Origin: an uncultured Alistipes sp.
GTDB taxonomy: Bacteria > Bacteroidota > Bacteroidia > Bacteroidales > Rikenellaceae
Assembly (NCBI GenBank): GCA_947367255.1
Contig: CANBCZ010000001.1
Coordinates: 62,001 to 126,000, forward strand
Length of the DNA: 64,000 nt
Reading direction: 5' to 3'
Shown here: in pieces, positions 52,962 to 62,342 of the stretch
Position numbering within the stretch: position 1 is the stretch's first letter
How the letters are laid out: each line of letters opens with the position of its first letter
Made by a program: the position numbers and the translations under genes
The notes under the pieces: generated by a model
What the model was told of the DNA's origin: nothing
Database searches by the model: none
Seen by the model: only the letters and a program-made list of their open reading frames with translations

Positions 52962-53900
52962 CTATTTTGTTCGTGTTACTGTATGCAGCACTTTGCCACT
53001 CTTGTCTATCATATGCAGACAGAGGTTTTTCTTGCCCGCTGCAAGTACCGAAAAACCGGTCTGACCACTGCAGAACTGCGTGCCGTCAACCTTCTTAACG
53101 TCGCGACCTCTTGCAGCTGACGAGTTTACAACGTAGTCAATCTGGCAACCCTCTTTGCGGATGTGCTGGAAGTTGTGAATATGTCCGCAGATGTACATAT
53201 CGACATTGTCGTACTTGCGCAGTATGCCATCTACACGGTTCTGCATATCTCGGCGCTCCTTGCTGCTCTTGCCCGTGTCGGCATATATCGGATGGTGACC
53301 CACAACCACAACCCAATCCTCGGTTGCGGTGCTTAAAACACCCTCCAACCACTCCAACTGAGCCTTGTAGTCCTGCTCCTTTACCCCTGCATAGAACTCG
53401 CTTTTGCTCTTGCGGTAGTTGTTAATCAGCGGCGTGGTGTCAATCATCACAAGACGAACCGTCACACCGTCATCCTTGATGACCTTTGTGTAGTACCTTG
53501 CAGGCATCGACCAGCGACGACTGATATTTGAGTAGTCCATTACCGCCTGCGTATTGCCGCGATACTCGTGATTACCCAATATCGCGTGCCACTGCACCAT
53601 CAACTTCGGATGGCTGTAGATAAGCTCGTAGTTTGTCATCCACAGCGGGTCCTGCACGCTCTGCACACCGTCAAAGTGGTGAACATCGCCCGATGCTACA
53701 ACGCAGTCGGGTGAAATCTTCTCCGCCATACGACCCATAACCTCGGCTATGGTCTTCTGGTCGTAGTAACCGTTGCGTCCAGAGTCGCTTACAACGAACA
53801 TATTAACTTTTCGCTTCAGGCTCTTCCATCCCTTCGAACTTTGCGCTGTTCCACCAAACGAGATTAACAGTAGCAGTACAAGTGTTGCTAATTTTTTCAT
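52962..53900 (-). CDS. Secreted metallophosphatase (purple acid phosphatase-like)
   Basis: 312 residues, signal ending SFGGTAQ. Calcineurin-like motifs in order: VVSDSGRNGYYDQ (D39), ASGDVHH (D72), LGNHEYRG (109-116), VVVGHHPIYAD and CGHIHNFQH. The spacing fits tartrate-resistant acid phosphatase-like enzymes. Upstream of deoD in the same operon, which suggests phosphate release from nucleotides. Substrate range is not readable. Confidence 0.87.
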   Translation of the reverse strand: MKKLATLVLLLLISFGGTAQSSKGWKSLKRKVNMFVVSDSGRNGYYDQKTIAEVMGRMAEKISPDCVVASGDVHHFDGVQSVQDPLWMTNYELIYSHPKLMVQWHAILGNHEYRGNTQAVMDYSNISRRWSMPARYYTKVIKDDGVTVRLVMIDTTPLINNYRKSKSEFYAGVKEQDYKAQLEWLEGVLSTATEDWVVVVGHHPIYADTGKSSKERRDMQNRVDGILRKYDNVDMYICGHIHNFQHIRKEGCQIDYVVNSSAARGRDVKKVDGTQFCSGQTGFSVLAAGKKNLCLHMIDKSGKVLHTVTRTK

Positions 53901-53968
53901 AGTTTCAAAAAATACCCTACAAATTTATGAAAAAAGATGGTCAATTGCAAATAGCACTAAAACAAAAA

Positions 53969-53992
53969 ATCCCCGACCTTTCGATCGGGGAC
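53969..53992 (-). terminator. Terminator of the 54-64 kb surface locus
   Basis: Minus strand AGTCCCCGA, short loop, TCGGGGATTTTTT; 19 bases after the stop at 54012. Confidence 0.85.
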
Positions 53993-54011
53993 TGAATATA
54001 GTCAGAACTGA

Positions 54012-57005
54012 TTACTCTGGAAGAACCACGGTCTTAGCCTGATAGAGCTTACCCTCAGCATCAGTCCAAGCAACAGCTACAGTAGCCTCCTCAGGAACAC
54101 CTGCAAGTGTGCCAGTGTATGTAGTTGCGCTCTGTACAGCCTCTGGATTGATTGTGAGCATATAAGTCAAATCGTCATCATCGTGGTAGTAACGATTTGG
54201 AACTGCAATAATCCACATGTTTGTAGCACCAGCACCTGGAGTTACTGTGTAGTTGAGAGTAGCATCTGTAAGTGTAGCCTCGATTGTTGGCTGAGAAGCT
54301 GCCCAAGCAGCATCAGTCTCAGCTACGAATGGCTGAGTAAATACAGGGGCAGAAACTGCCTCATAGTAGTTACCCTCGTTATCCATCCAAACGATAAAGA
54401 TATTAGCCTTAACATCGTAAGTACGGCCAACCTTGTAGTCTGGAGTGATAGTCGCAGCCTCAGTGAATGACTTACTACCGTAGTACTGACCCTCCTTGAG
54501 AATCATAAAGTCTACAACGTCACGTGCAGGGCTGTCAATAGGAAGAACATCTGAATCAGGAATAGCAATCCAGTACTTAGTAGTACCAGCAGCAGGTGTA
54601 ACGTTCAGAGTTACAGCAAAGCTACCGTAGTCGCCATCCCACGCTACAGAGTAGTCAAATGTAGGCTTCATAGCAGCATACTTCTCGTTTGTAGCACGAA
54701 TGAGTGGGTACTCAGGGAGCTTTGGAGTGAAGTAGTAGAATGATGCACGTGAAGGGTTGCCCTCTGCATCTACAGCAACAACTGCAAATGCATACTCCTC
54801 ATTTGTTGACAGCTCAGTTACGTTGATAGCACCATCAACCAACTCAGCAGCAGAGATCTCGTTTACATAGTAGCTCTCACCAAGAGCAAGTGTGCCCTCA
54901 GCAGACTCCTCGCCCTTCCAAGAGTAACCACCCTTCTCTACAGCCATATAACGGTAAGATACAGCCTCACCACCAGTTGTAGATACCTTGATTGATGCAG
55001 TTGTAGCGTCAATCTTACAAGCAGTCTGGTCGATAACAACCTTCAGAGTCTCGTTGTAGTCGAGTGACTTAGTCTTGAACTCCTGCTTGTAGAGCTGGCT
55101 ATATTTACCCTCTGTGTCAACAGCAAATGCTACAAGAGTAGCGCTAGCACCTGGAGAGAGTGAAGAGATGTAAGCAGAAGCTGTGTTGCCCATAGCAATC
55201 TGCTGATACTCAGTGTTGTAAGCAATAACATGTGCGAGCAACTCCTCATCAGTCTTGTACTCTGCAAGCTCCTCGTTGTTTGCAAACCAAGCGTAGATCA
55301 TAGATGTATTCTGAGAACCGTTGATTGCAACCTCCAGGTTGGTATATGTAGTCTCGCGAGCCTCGAAAGCGAGGGTAGCAGAACCACCAGCAGCGATGTT
55401 AGTTGTTGTGTAAGCAAAGGTCTTGATGTCAGCAGCCACATAATCAGTCTCAGCCTTGCCCTCAATAAGTGGAAGGATGTATACCAAGTATGTAGAGTTA
55501 GGGTAGATACCGCCCCAAATTGTAGAACCTGGGAAGTCGATAACATTACCCTTGTAGTTAAGCTCTGACATCTGCTCACCGAACATGCCGTAGCCACTCT
55601 GCCAGTTACCAAATGCATTCTCGAGCTGAGCCTTAAGCTCAGCCTCCTCGCTACCGGCAAGAACACCTACGATATAGCCAGCGTAACCGCCACCTACAGC
55701 AGTAAACTCAACATTGTTGAAGGTAACAGATGTAGCCTCTACATTAACAAATGAAGGGGTGAAAACAGAGTAAACAATCTCATCAGCAGAGTATACGTGA
55801 TCCCAAGCATCGCTACCAGCAAGAGCCCAAACAACATAAGATACACCTGTAGGGATCTCTACAAACTCAGCAGGGTTGTATACACCAGCGATCATTTCGT
55901 TATAGAGCTGCTTGAGAGATACAGTAAGCTGAGGATCAGTAAAATCAGGAGCCATGAGTGAGTAGTCGTTCTTGTCCTTAGCAATCTGCTCAGCGTTGAA
56001 CTCATCGTAAAGAGCAATACCGTAAGAGATACCAGACCAACGCAGACCTGCGTTGTTGTAGATAGTTACCTCCTCACCAGCGATCTCAACGATTACAGAT
56101 TTTGCAGATGCAGATACAACAAGCTTACCTACCATACACTTGCCATCGCCACCAGCAGCGTGGATCTTTACAGCACCCTCGAGCTCAGCCTCGCCTGCGT
56201 CGATCTTCTCCTGAGTTGGAGCAGTAACAGTGAGGGTCTTGCCGTTGATAGTAGCCTTCCAACCCTCAGGCTTAGCGATAACAGTAAGGTCGTCGATGTT
56301 GTCAGCCTTGAGAGCAACAGCTACAGACTCACCTGGAGCAACGAAAGTCTTACCAGCCTGAACGCCGAAGTCGATAGTCTCAGCCTTAGGAACAGAGATA
56401 ACCTCGCCTGAAGCCAGAGTGAAGTCTACAGAGTTCTCACCATCTACTACACCGATAAAGATGCAAGCAGAGTTGCCGCCCTCCTCAGCCTTCTTCTCTA
56501 CAACAACCCAAGTGTTACCACCATCTACAGAGAGCTCTACGTCGCCTGTTGCAGGGTTTACGCGGAACTCAGGTGCTGCGTTGTGGGTTACAGGAACCTT
56601 GTTGCCGGCGCCGTCTGTAATAGCTACAGCTGCACCATCAACAATCTGTGCCCAGTAGTAAACACCATCCTGGAGAACAACAGTCACACAGCCGTTGTTT
56701 ACCTCAGCTGCAGGCTTGTACTCAGGATAAACGGTAATCTTCTCACCTGAAGTGAGCAGGATGTCCCAAGAACCGTCGTTGTTCTTTGTTGCAGAAGCAA
56801 CTACGCTCTTAGAGTCGATCAGGGACTTGAGTGCTGCAACCTCGTTGTCGAGCTTCTCCTCAAGCTTGCTAACCTTCTCATAGAGGTCGGCAATCTCCTG
56901 ACGGATAGCGGTATCGTCATACGGCTCGGTACATGATACAAAGAGTATCGATGTAGCAACGAGGGTAGCGAACACGCCCTTCAAAATTGCATAAAAGTTC
57001 TTCAT
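54012..57005 (-). CDS. Large DUF4988-type lipoprotein with FN3-like domains
   Basis: 997 residues. Lipobox with C25 (LFVSCTEPYDD), a coiled coil (about 33-68, IRQEIADLYEKVSKLEEKLDNEVAALKSLID), then a DUF4988-like region (SWDILLTSGEKITVYPEY, NGCVTVVLQDGVYYWAQIVDG, FRVNPATGDVELSVDGGNTW) that in other proteins precedes surface enzymes or adhesins. The rest is a chain of FN3/Ig-like beta modules ending in motifs such as NEEYAFAVVAVDAEGNPS and ATVAVAWTDAEGK. No catalytic motif seen. 168 bases downstream of the second lipoprotein with a structured leader. Confidence 0.75.
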   Translation of the reverse strand: MKNFYAILKGVFATLVATSILFVSCTEPYDDTAIRQEIADLYEKVSKLEEKLDNEVAALKSLIDSKSVVASATKNNDGSWDILLTSGEKITVYPEYKPAAEVNNGCVTVVLQDGVYYWAQIVDGAAVAITDGAGNKVPVTHNAAPEFRVNPATGDVELSVDGGNTWVVVEKKAEEGGNSACIFIGVVDGENSVDFTLASGEVISVPKAETIDFGVQAGKTFVAPGESVAVALKADNIDDLTVIAKPEGWKATINGKTLTVTAPTQEKIDAGEAELEGAVKIHAAGGDGKCMVGKLVVSASAKSVIVEIAGEEVTIYNNAGLRWSGISYGIALYDEFNAEQIAKDKNDYSLMAPDFTDPQLTVSLKQLYNEMIAGVYNPAEFVEIPTGVSYVVWALAGSDAWDHVYSADEIVYSVFTPSFVNVEATSVTFNNVEFTAVGGGYAGYIVGVLAGSEEAELKAQLENAFGNWQSGYGMFGEQMSELNYKGNVIDFPGSTIWGGIYPNSTYLVYILPLIEGKAETDYVAADIKTFAYTTTNIAAGGSATLAFEARETTYTNLEVAINGSQNTSMIYAWFANNEELAEYKTDEELLAHVIAYNTEYQQIAMGNTASAYISSLSPGASATLVAFAVDTEGKYSQLYKQEFKTKSLDYNETLKVVIDQTACKIDATTASIKVSTTGGEAVSYRYMAVEKGGYSWKGEESAEGTLALGESYYVNEISAAELVDGAINVTELSTNEEYAFAVVAVDAEGNPSRASFYYFTPKLPEYPLIRATNEKYAAMKPTFDYSVAWDGDYGSFAVTLNVTPAAGTTKYWIAIPDSDVLPIDSPARDVVDFMILKEGQYYGSKSFTEAATITPDYKVGRTYDVKANIFIVWMDNEGNYYEAVSAPVFTQPFVAETDAAWAASQPTIEATLTDATLNYTVTPGAGATNMWIIAVPNRYYHDDDDLTYMLTINPEAVQSATTYTGTLAGVPEEATVAVAWTDAEGKLYQAKTVVLPE

Positions 57006-57173
57006 ATTATAAAACTTTTAACTGGGAGGGGTGAATCAGGCGCTCCTCCCTGTAAAATATTCGCCGGCTCCTGATTTGCCGGACTGTTAATTATTTGAGG
57101 TGTATTTGTTAATTATCAATTCCTCCTAATTTATAAAATCCACCTTTTTTGGTTTCTTAGGTATCCTTCCTAT
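57006..57173 (-). promoter_or_regulatory. Structured intergenic leader of the 54012 gene
   Basis: Two hairpins can form on the minus strand: CCGGC...GCCGG and GGGAGGAGCG...CCCCTCCC. A direct repeat AATTAACA lies upstream. Could be a processing or regulatory leader; no known riboswitch recognised. Confidence 0.35.
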
Positions 57174-59471
57174 TTATTTAAGTGATACTACTCTTACTGC
57201 AGGGCGCTTGATGCTCTGGAATGCAGGGTGCTCGGTTGCCGCTGCCGCCTTAGCTGTTGGCTTGTAGTTAGGGTAGTAGTCTGTAAGGGTCTTTGCGCTT
57301 GTGCCGTCCCAGATTACATACGAGAGCGGACCGCGTACAGAGTTCTTGCTGTATGGGATACAGAGTGCAACCAATACCTGACCTGCAGGCTCCGAGAGGG
57401 TAGTGTTGATGTTGTTTGTTGTAAGACCCTGTGCAGAGCAGTATGTGGTCCACTTCTTGAGCATCTCCTCGGCAGTGTAGTAGCTCTCGTTTCCGAGACG
57501 GTTGATACCCAGCGCATCGTTGTCCATAGAGGCATCGCCCACCATATACTTCATCTCGGCAGTCTGGTTGTTTGCGGTAAATGTAAATACCACCTGACCG
57601 TTTGCGCCGAGCTCGGCTGTTACCTGTGCTACAGGGTTGTCACCATCCTCAACATCCGGAAGTGTCACCTCCTCAAACATCAGCTCGCCCACAACGCCGT
57701 TCCAGTCCTCGCACATATATGCATACTTGATCTTTGTGCCCGGCTCAAATCCCGGAAGGGTGTATGTATCCTTGCCGATAGGCTCTGCAGCCCAGTTGTT
57801 CGAGATAAGACCCTGCGCATCACCTGGCATACCGAAGCCGAGGAACGAGAGGAATGTATCACGACCCGCATCAGCCGATGGCTGTGCACCGTCAAGTACA
57901 GGCTCGATATACTGGAAACGAACACCCGCGTGCTTTGTAAAGTCGTAGTTAAACACGATTGTAACGCCAGTTCTACCATTTGCAGTAAGTGTGAGCTTAC
58001 AGTCAGATACACAAGCAGAAGGGTTGTCTGTTACAAGCTTCTTTGTCTTGAAAGTGTCTGTAAACTTGACTGTACCAAGCTCCTGAGCGCTGTTACGACC
58101 AACATATGCAATAACATACTCGGTGTCAGGGTTTGAGTAGAGAATCTCGTAAGAGGTATATGCAGCGCTGTTGTTGTTAAAGTAGTTCTCGTTGCGAAGA
58201 CCGTAACCGTCATCGTTGAGTGTACGAGCAAATGCAGCAAGCTCAGCCTCTGTAGCCTTGGTTTTGTAGTACTCGGCATCCTCAGGGGTGATAAACTTGT
58301 AGAACATAAACGGAGCGTTGTTCTCCATAACCATCTCGTACCATACATACGATGCGCCCATACGCTCGGTAACAACACGCATAGCAACATCTGCAGGTGC
58401 TACTACCGGCTTTGGAAGCAGGGTAAATACCTTCGAATCCATAACCGTTGCAGGGGTGTAGTTCTCGTCGAGTGCAATCGCTGTCGCCATAATAGGCACA
58501 TCCGACGAAGCATCCTGACCAAAGTCGATGTAGAAGTGACAGCTGTCAGGGTCTGCTGCCGAGATAGGGTCGCCGATAACCGAGTGACGCATAAAGTCGA
58601 TGTAGAGCTTCTCGCCATAGATCTCGATATATGGCTTGAGGTCATACTCGTTCGAGCACCACTGATAGAGGTACTTACAGTCTGCATTAGGCTTGTAGGT
58701 AATCTCCATTGCGGTATAGCTTACCTTTACATCTACATCCACGCGCGGATTACCCACCAGCGGTGCAGAAGGGGTCTTTACATAACAGAGCGACATATCT
58801 CCATCTACTGTACCCTCCTTGTCGTAGCAGGCAATAACGATAATGATGTACTCCGAGTCAGGCACTACGCGCACCTGAGAGTAAGATGTGTTCATCCAGT
58901 CGAACTCCTTTGCAGCGTAGTCCGAGTGGGTTGTAGGGTCAAATGTAAAACCTGCCGAACCTGTAGTGTTGAAGATCAGATCGCGGATGTATGTATCCAC
59001 ATCGCGAGCCTCAAGTTTGCTCTTGCCCTCAGAGCGCATACGCTCATAGAGAGAGTTGTAGAGGTGTGCCAACGGATATACATCGAGTCGGTAAGACTGT
59101 ACAGCCTCGCCCGGACGAACTGTAAACACGAAGTTACGGTTCTCAACCTTTGTCACCTCGATAGTTGCACCGTCGCTTGATGCCTCCACCTTGTTCTCAT
59201 AAGCGGTCACAGGTGTCGGAACTCCCGGATAGATATCTACCGGAGTCTGTGCCGGTTTGTCTGGATCCGGAGTTGGGTTGTCCGGGTTATCAGGGTTGTC
59301 CGGATTATCTGGGTTATCCGGATTGTCAGGATTATCCGGGTTGTCCGGGTTGTCAGGATTCTCCGGCTGCTCCTGCTGATTTTCATTCACAGGTGCATTC
59401 TCGCCACAAGATACTGCAACGCTCACAGTAAGGAGCGCACAGAGTGCAATTGTTAAAAATTTCTTAATCAT
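57174..59471 (-). CDS. Large lipoprotein with (NPD)n linker and FN3-like domains
   Basis: 765 residues. Lipobox C22 (VSVAVSCGENAP). A low-complexity linker of about nine NPD units (roughly residues 37-65) lifts the rest off the membrane. Then about five beta modules of 110-130 residues, several with the FN3-like ending SPDTEYVIAYVGRNS or DSEYIIIVIACYDKEG. Several cysteines are spread through the modules, which may matter given the thioredoxin-like protein encoded 5 bases upstream. No enzyme motif seen; likely a surface-exposed structural or binding protein. Confidence 0.75.
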   Translation of the reverse strand: MIKKFLTIALCALLTVSVAVSCGENAPVNENQQEQPENPDNPDNPDNPDNPDNPDNPDNPDNPDNPTPDPDKPAQTPVDIYPGVPTPVTAYENKVEASSDGATIEVTKVENRNFVFTVRPGEAVQSYRLDVYPLAHLYNSLYERMRSEGKSKLEARDVDTYIRDLIFNTTGSAGFTFDPTTHSDYAAKEFDWMNTSYSQVRVVPDSEYIIIVIACYDKEGTVDGDMSLCYVKTPSAPLVGNPRVDVDVKVSYTAMEITYKPNADCKYLYQWCSNEYDLKPYIEIYGEKLYIDFMRHSVIGDPISAADPDSCHFYIDFGQDASSDVPIMATAIALDENYTPATVMDSKVFTLLPKPVVAPADVAMRVVTERMGASYVWYEMVMENNAPFMFYKFITPEDAEYYKTKATEAELAAFARTLNDDGYGLRNENYFNNNSAAYTSYEILYSNPDTEYVIAYVGRNSAQELGTVKFTDTFKTKKLVTDNPSACVSDCKLTLTANGRTGVTIVFNYDFTKHAGVRFQYIEPVLDGAQPSADAGRDTFLSFLGFGMPGDAQGLISNNWAAEPIGKDTYTLPGFEPGTKIKYAYMCEDWNGVVGELMFEEVTLPDVEDGDNPVAQVTAELGANGQVVFTFTANNQTAEMKYMVGDASMDNDALGINRLGNESYYTAEEMLKKWTTYCSAQGLTTNNINTTLSEPAGQVLVALCIPYSKNSVRGPLSYVIWDGTSAKTLTDYYPNYKPTAKAAAATEHPAFQSIKRPAVRVVSLK
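59265..59360. repeat. 9-bp tandem repeat coding the NPD linker
   Basis: Degenerate 9-base units (plus strand TCCGGRTTR/TCAGGRTTR type) in frame with the lipoprotein; each unit codes NPD. Length change by whole units would keep the frame. Confidence 0.8.
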
Positions 59472-59476
59472 AGTAC

Positions 59477-62341
59477 CTATTTTTTATAGTCGTAATCTAC
59501 ACTTCCACCAACAGCACATACGGCTGCATTGATAACTGTCTGACTGTTATCGAATACAAGGGCGCAGAGGGTGCAGTTCTCCTTTTTCCAACTGCTGTCA
59601 AGGCTAAATGTATAGCTCTTTGTCGCCTTCTCTGCTGCCTTAATTTCTCCCACGCGGTCGCCCTCATAGAGTGACGATACTAATTTGCGTACCACATGGT
59701 CGTGCTGGTAGTTGTTTACATATGTTCCGCCCTTGTTCTGCGTTGCAATAATCTTATCCTCAAGCAGATATAGTGCAACGCGATATGTTCCGCTCTTAGC
59801 TGCATAGATCTCTATCTCCGCGCTGCTTGCCGTTGCCGACATCTTAATTCCGCACGGTGCTGCGCTCTCGAATGAGCGGTCAATCATCGGCTGAATCTCT
59901 GTGAGTGTACTTGTTGCCTCGCGCATATCGACCAAGAATCCTGGGAATCCGCCGATGCCGAACTTGGTAACAAATGTATTTGTCAGCGCAATACCCATAG
60001 GGTCGTCGCCACCTGTAGAGTCGTGGAACGCCATAATGTGTACTGTGTCGTAGCTGTACCAAATCTCAATAAGGTCCTTGAGGAAGATATAACCGCCCGG
60101 ACACATCGCACACCAAGCACCGGTAAACTCAAATACCGATACATGGCGGTTAAACTCCACATCGGCAATCTCCTCGCCACCATCATCGTTGCCGCCATTG
60201 TCGCTCTCAAGAGCATAGTCGCAACTCTTGCCTACACCACACTCGTTGGTGTTGTTGCAGCTGTATGTCACGCCATTGTCGGATGTCGAGAGTGCGGATA
60301 CCACTACGCGCATATTCTCCGGCTTCCAGTTGCTCTGCAGTGTGGTTGTCACTACTGTAGTCAGCGGAGTATCCACGCCCGCTTTAAGGGTCGCACCACT
60401 ATTGAACTTGTCGCCGTAGATATTTCCCGAGAGCACCGCACGCACCACATTGTTGTGGGTATATGTGCCCGTAACACCATACTGCTCAGCCACAATGCCA
60501 TCCTCTACGAGCATTACCAAGTAGCGATACGAGGAGTCGATGTTGGACTGTATTCTCGGAGTAATTGTCAGCTTGCGTGTAGCACTGTCGTATGAGGTCG
60601 AGATAGCCACACCGCAGGTCGGAGGGTAGTTTTCGACACGCTTTGCCATCTCGGACTCGATTACCGAGCGGACGCTTGTCATCTCCTCTCCCTCGCGAAG
60701 GTCGAGGTAGAACATAGGCAATCCGTTACCCTTCAGTGTCTTGTAGTATGTGTCGCCCATAGAGATTTTCATCGGGTCGGCAATGGTGTAGTCGAGGTGG
60801 AACGATACCGGCACAAGTCGGTTAGGCTGTGAGCCCTGTATAGACTTTATCACTGTGCTCAAAGTAGGGCAGTTAGGACAGCCGATAGATGTAAACTGCA
60901 TACCGAGCAACTTGTGGCGGAAGTTCTTCTTGCCACCGCTCTCTGCCGATGTTGCCACTACGGTAACCTCATCCTCTGTAACAAACTCGCCACCCTTGTA
61001 GTAGCGCGCTGTAAAGGTGTAGTTACCTGCTACGGTGGTTGTAAAGCTGTTTGCACCCGCCGCAAGGGTCATCTTCTCGCCATTGAATGTGCGGATAATG
61101 TTCATCGACTTGTCACGACTCACATCCTCATTGCCGTACTTTACGGTAAATGTCGCGGCATCTGTTCCGTTGGCACTTATAGTGTTCTTGTCGGCAGTTA
61201 TTGTGAGCTTCTTCTCCGGCAGACCGTTGTAGTTCTCCACACCTGCATAGTCGGCACTGCCACCGAGCTTGCAGACATTGGCGTTGTCCACCATAACCAT
61301 TCCGTTGCGCTTTGTCAGCACAAATACCACAACGCGCATATTCTCTGTGTCGTTGTACTTGACATCCTCAATGACAAAGCTCTTTGTGCGCTCTACATCG
61401 GCTACGGTGTTTATCTTGTTCTGACCCATCTCGAAGAAGTTGTCAGACTTTGCCACCACAATATCGTTGTAGATACCATCTACCGCTGTGCCGCCATCGT
61501 AGTACTGATTGTCAAGCAATACGGCATATCCGAACTCATACTCGCCACCCGTTACCGAGGTCATTGCCGCCTCGATTGTAAGGGTTGTGCCCTCGAGTTT
61601 TGTGCTCTCTATCTTTACACCGCAGGTTGCAGGGAATCTCTGCAGATGGCTCTCGATAAGCGCACCAATCTCACTCGGTGTGCGGGCGTTGCCATTCTGA
61701 TACTGAAGGTCATATATGCAGGTTGGATATCCCTGACCGCCAAACTTGGCAAGCATAGCGGTTGCAAGGTCAGTATTGCCCTCTGTCAGCTCCCACTGGT
61801 CGCCATTGTGAACAGCGAGCACAATCATATTGCTCTTCCACATTGGGTCTACATTCTCAAGACCTGCAGTCATTGTTGGACAAGCAGGACACCACGCACC
61901 TGTCAGGTCGTAGATCATAACCTTCTGATTGTAAGGCTCGTACTTCTCGCGGTTTACCGCCTTCACCTGTACCGAGTTTGCCGACTGCTGACCCTTGTAT
62001 GTGGCAATAAACGAGTAGTCGCCGTTCTTTACGGCAGTGAATGTTGTCGCATAGCGCTCAAGGCGAACACCGCTCTTCTCGTGGATAAAGTAGATTTTTG
62101 ACAACTTATCCTCATCGAAGGTGAGCTCCTCGCCATCAAGTGTCAGATAGAAGGTGACATAGTCATCGCCATCTGCCTCGATAGTCTGCTTGTCTACGCT
62201 CAGTATCAGACCCTTATCCACTGTCGGCTCCTGCTCCTCGGGCTGCTTGTTGTCCTCGACGATAAGGTCGTTCGGTGTGCCGTGACAACCGATAGCAAAG
62301 AGTGCCAGCGAGGCAATTGTATATCGTAAAAAGTTCTTCAT
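59477..62341 (-). CDS. Omp28-like lipoprotein with three thioredoxin-fold modules
   Basis: 954 residues. Lipobox C19 (LFAIGCHG). Three modules each open with a CxxC: TGAWCPACP (C151/C154), TSIGCPNCP (C488/C491) and TGAWCAMCP (C744/C747); each continues with a thioredoxin-like fold (GYPTC, GLPMF, GFPGF as cis-Pro loops) and an Omp28-type beta domain, with HNNVVRAVLSG and HDHVVRKLVSS motifs in modules 2 and 3. Ig-like domains precede modules 1 and 2. Omp28 of Porphyromonas gingivalis is a surface lipoprotein. A disulfide-handling or adhesive role is possible. 1 base from the DUF6029 gene. Confidence 0.82.
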   Translation of the reverse strand: MKNFLRYTIASLALFAIGCHGTPNDLIVEDNKQPEEQEPTVDKGLILSVDKQTIEADGDDYVTFYLTLDGEELTFDEDKLSKIYFIHEKSGVRLERYATTFTAVKNGDYSFIATYKGQQSANSVQVKAVNREKYEPYNQKVMIYDLTGAWCPACPTMTAGLENVDPMWKSNMIVLAVHNGDQWELTEGNTDLATAMLAKFGGQGYPTCIYDLQYQNGNARTPSEIGALIESHLQRFPATCGVKIESTKLEGTTLTIEAAMTSVTGGEYEFGYAVLLDNQYYDGGTAVDGIYNDIVVAKSDNFFEMGQNKINTVADVERTKSFVIEDVKYNDTENMRVVVFVLTKRNGMVMVDNANVCKLGGSADYAGVENYNGLPEKKLTITADKNTISANGTDAATFTVKYGNEDVSRDKSMNIIRTFNGEKMTLAAGANSFTTTVAGNYTFTARYYKGGEFVTEDEVTVVATSAESGGKKNFRHKLLGMQFTSIGCPNCPTLSTVIKSIQGSQPNRLVPVSFHLDYTIADPMKISMGDTYYKTLKGNGLPMFYLDLREGEEMTSVRSVIESEMAKRVENYPPTCGVAISTSYDSATRKLTITPRIQSNIDSSYRYLVMLVEDGIVAEQYGVTGTYTHNNVVRAVLSGNIYGDKFNSGATLKAGVDTPLTTVVTTTLQSNWKPENMRVVVSALSTSDNGVTYSCNNTNECGVGKSCDYALESDNGGNDDGGEEIADVEFNRHVSVFEFTGAWCAMCPGGYIFLKDLIEIWYSYDTVHIMAFHDSTGGDDPMGIALTNTFVTKFGIGGFPGFLVDMREATSTLTEIQPMIDRSFESAAPCGIKMSATASSAEIEIYAAKSGTYRVALYLLEDKIIATQNKGGTYVNNYQHDHVVRKLVSSLYEGDRVGEIKAAEKATKSYTFSLDSSWKKENCTLCALVFDNSQTVINAAVCAVGGSVDYDYKK

Positions 62342-62342
62342 C

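Noticed and set aside
60914..62101. 395-codon plus-strand frame inside the Omp28-like gene
   Set aside because: Antisense shadow of a gene with clear domain structure; low-complexity Cys/Leu/His composition and no start signals.
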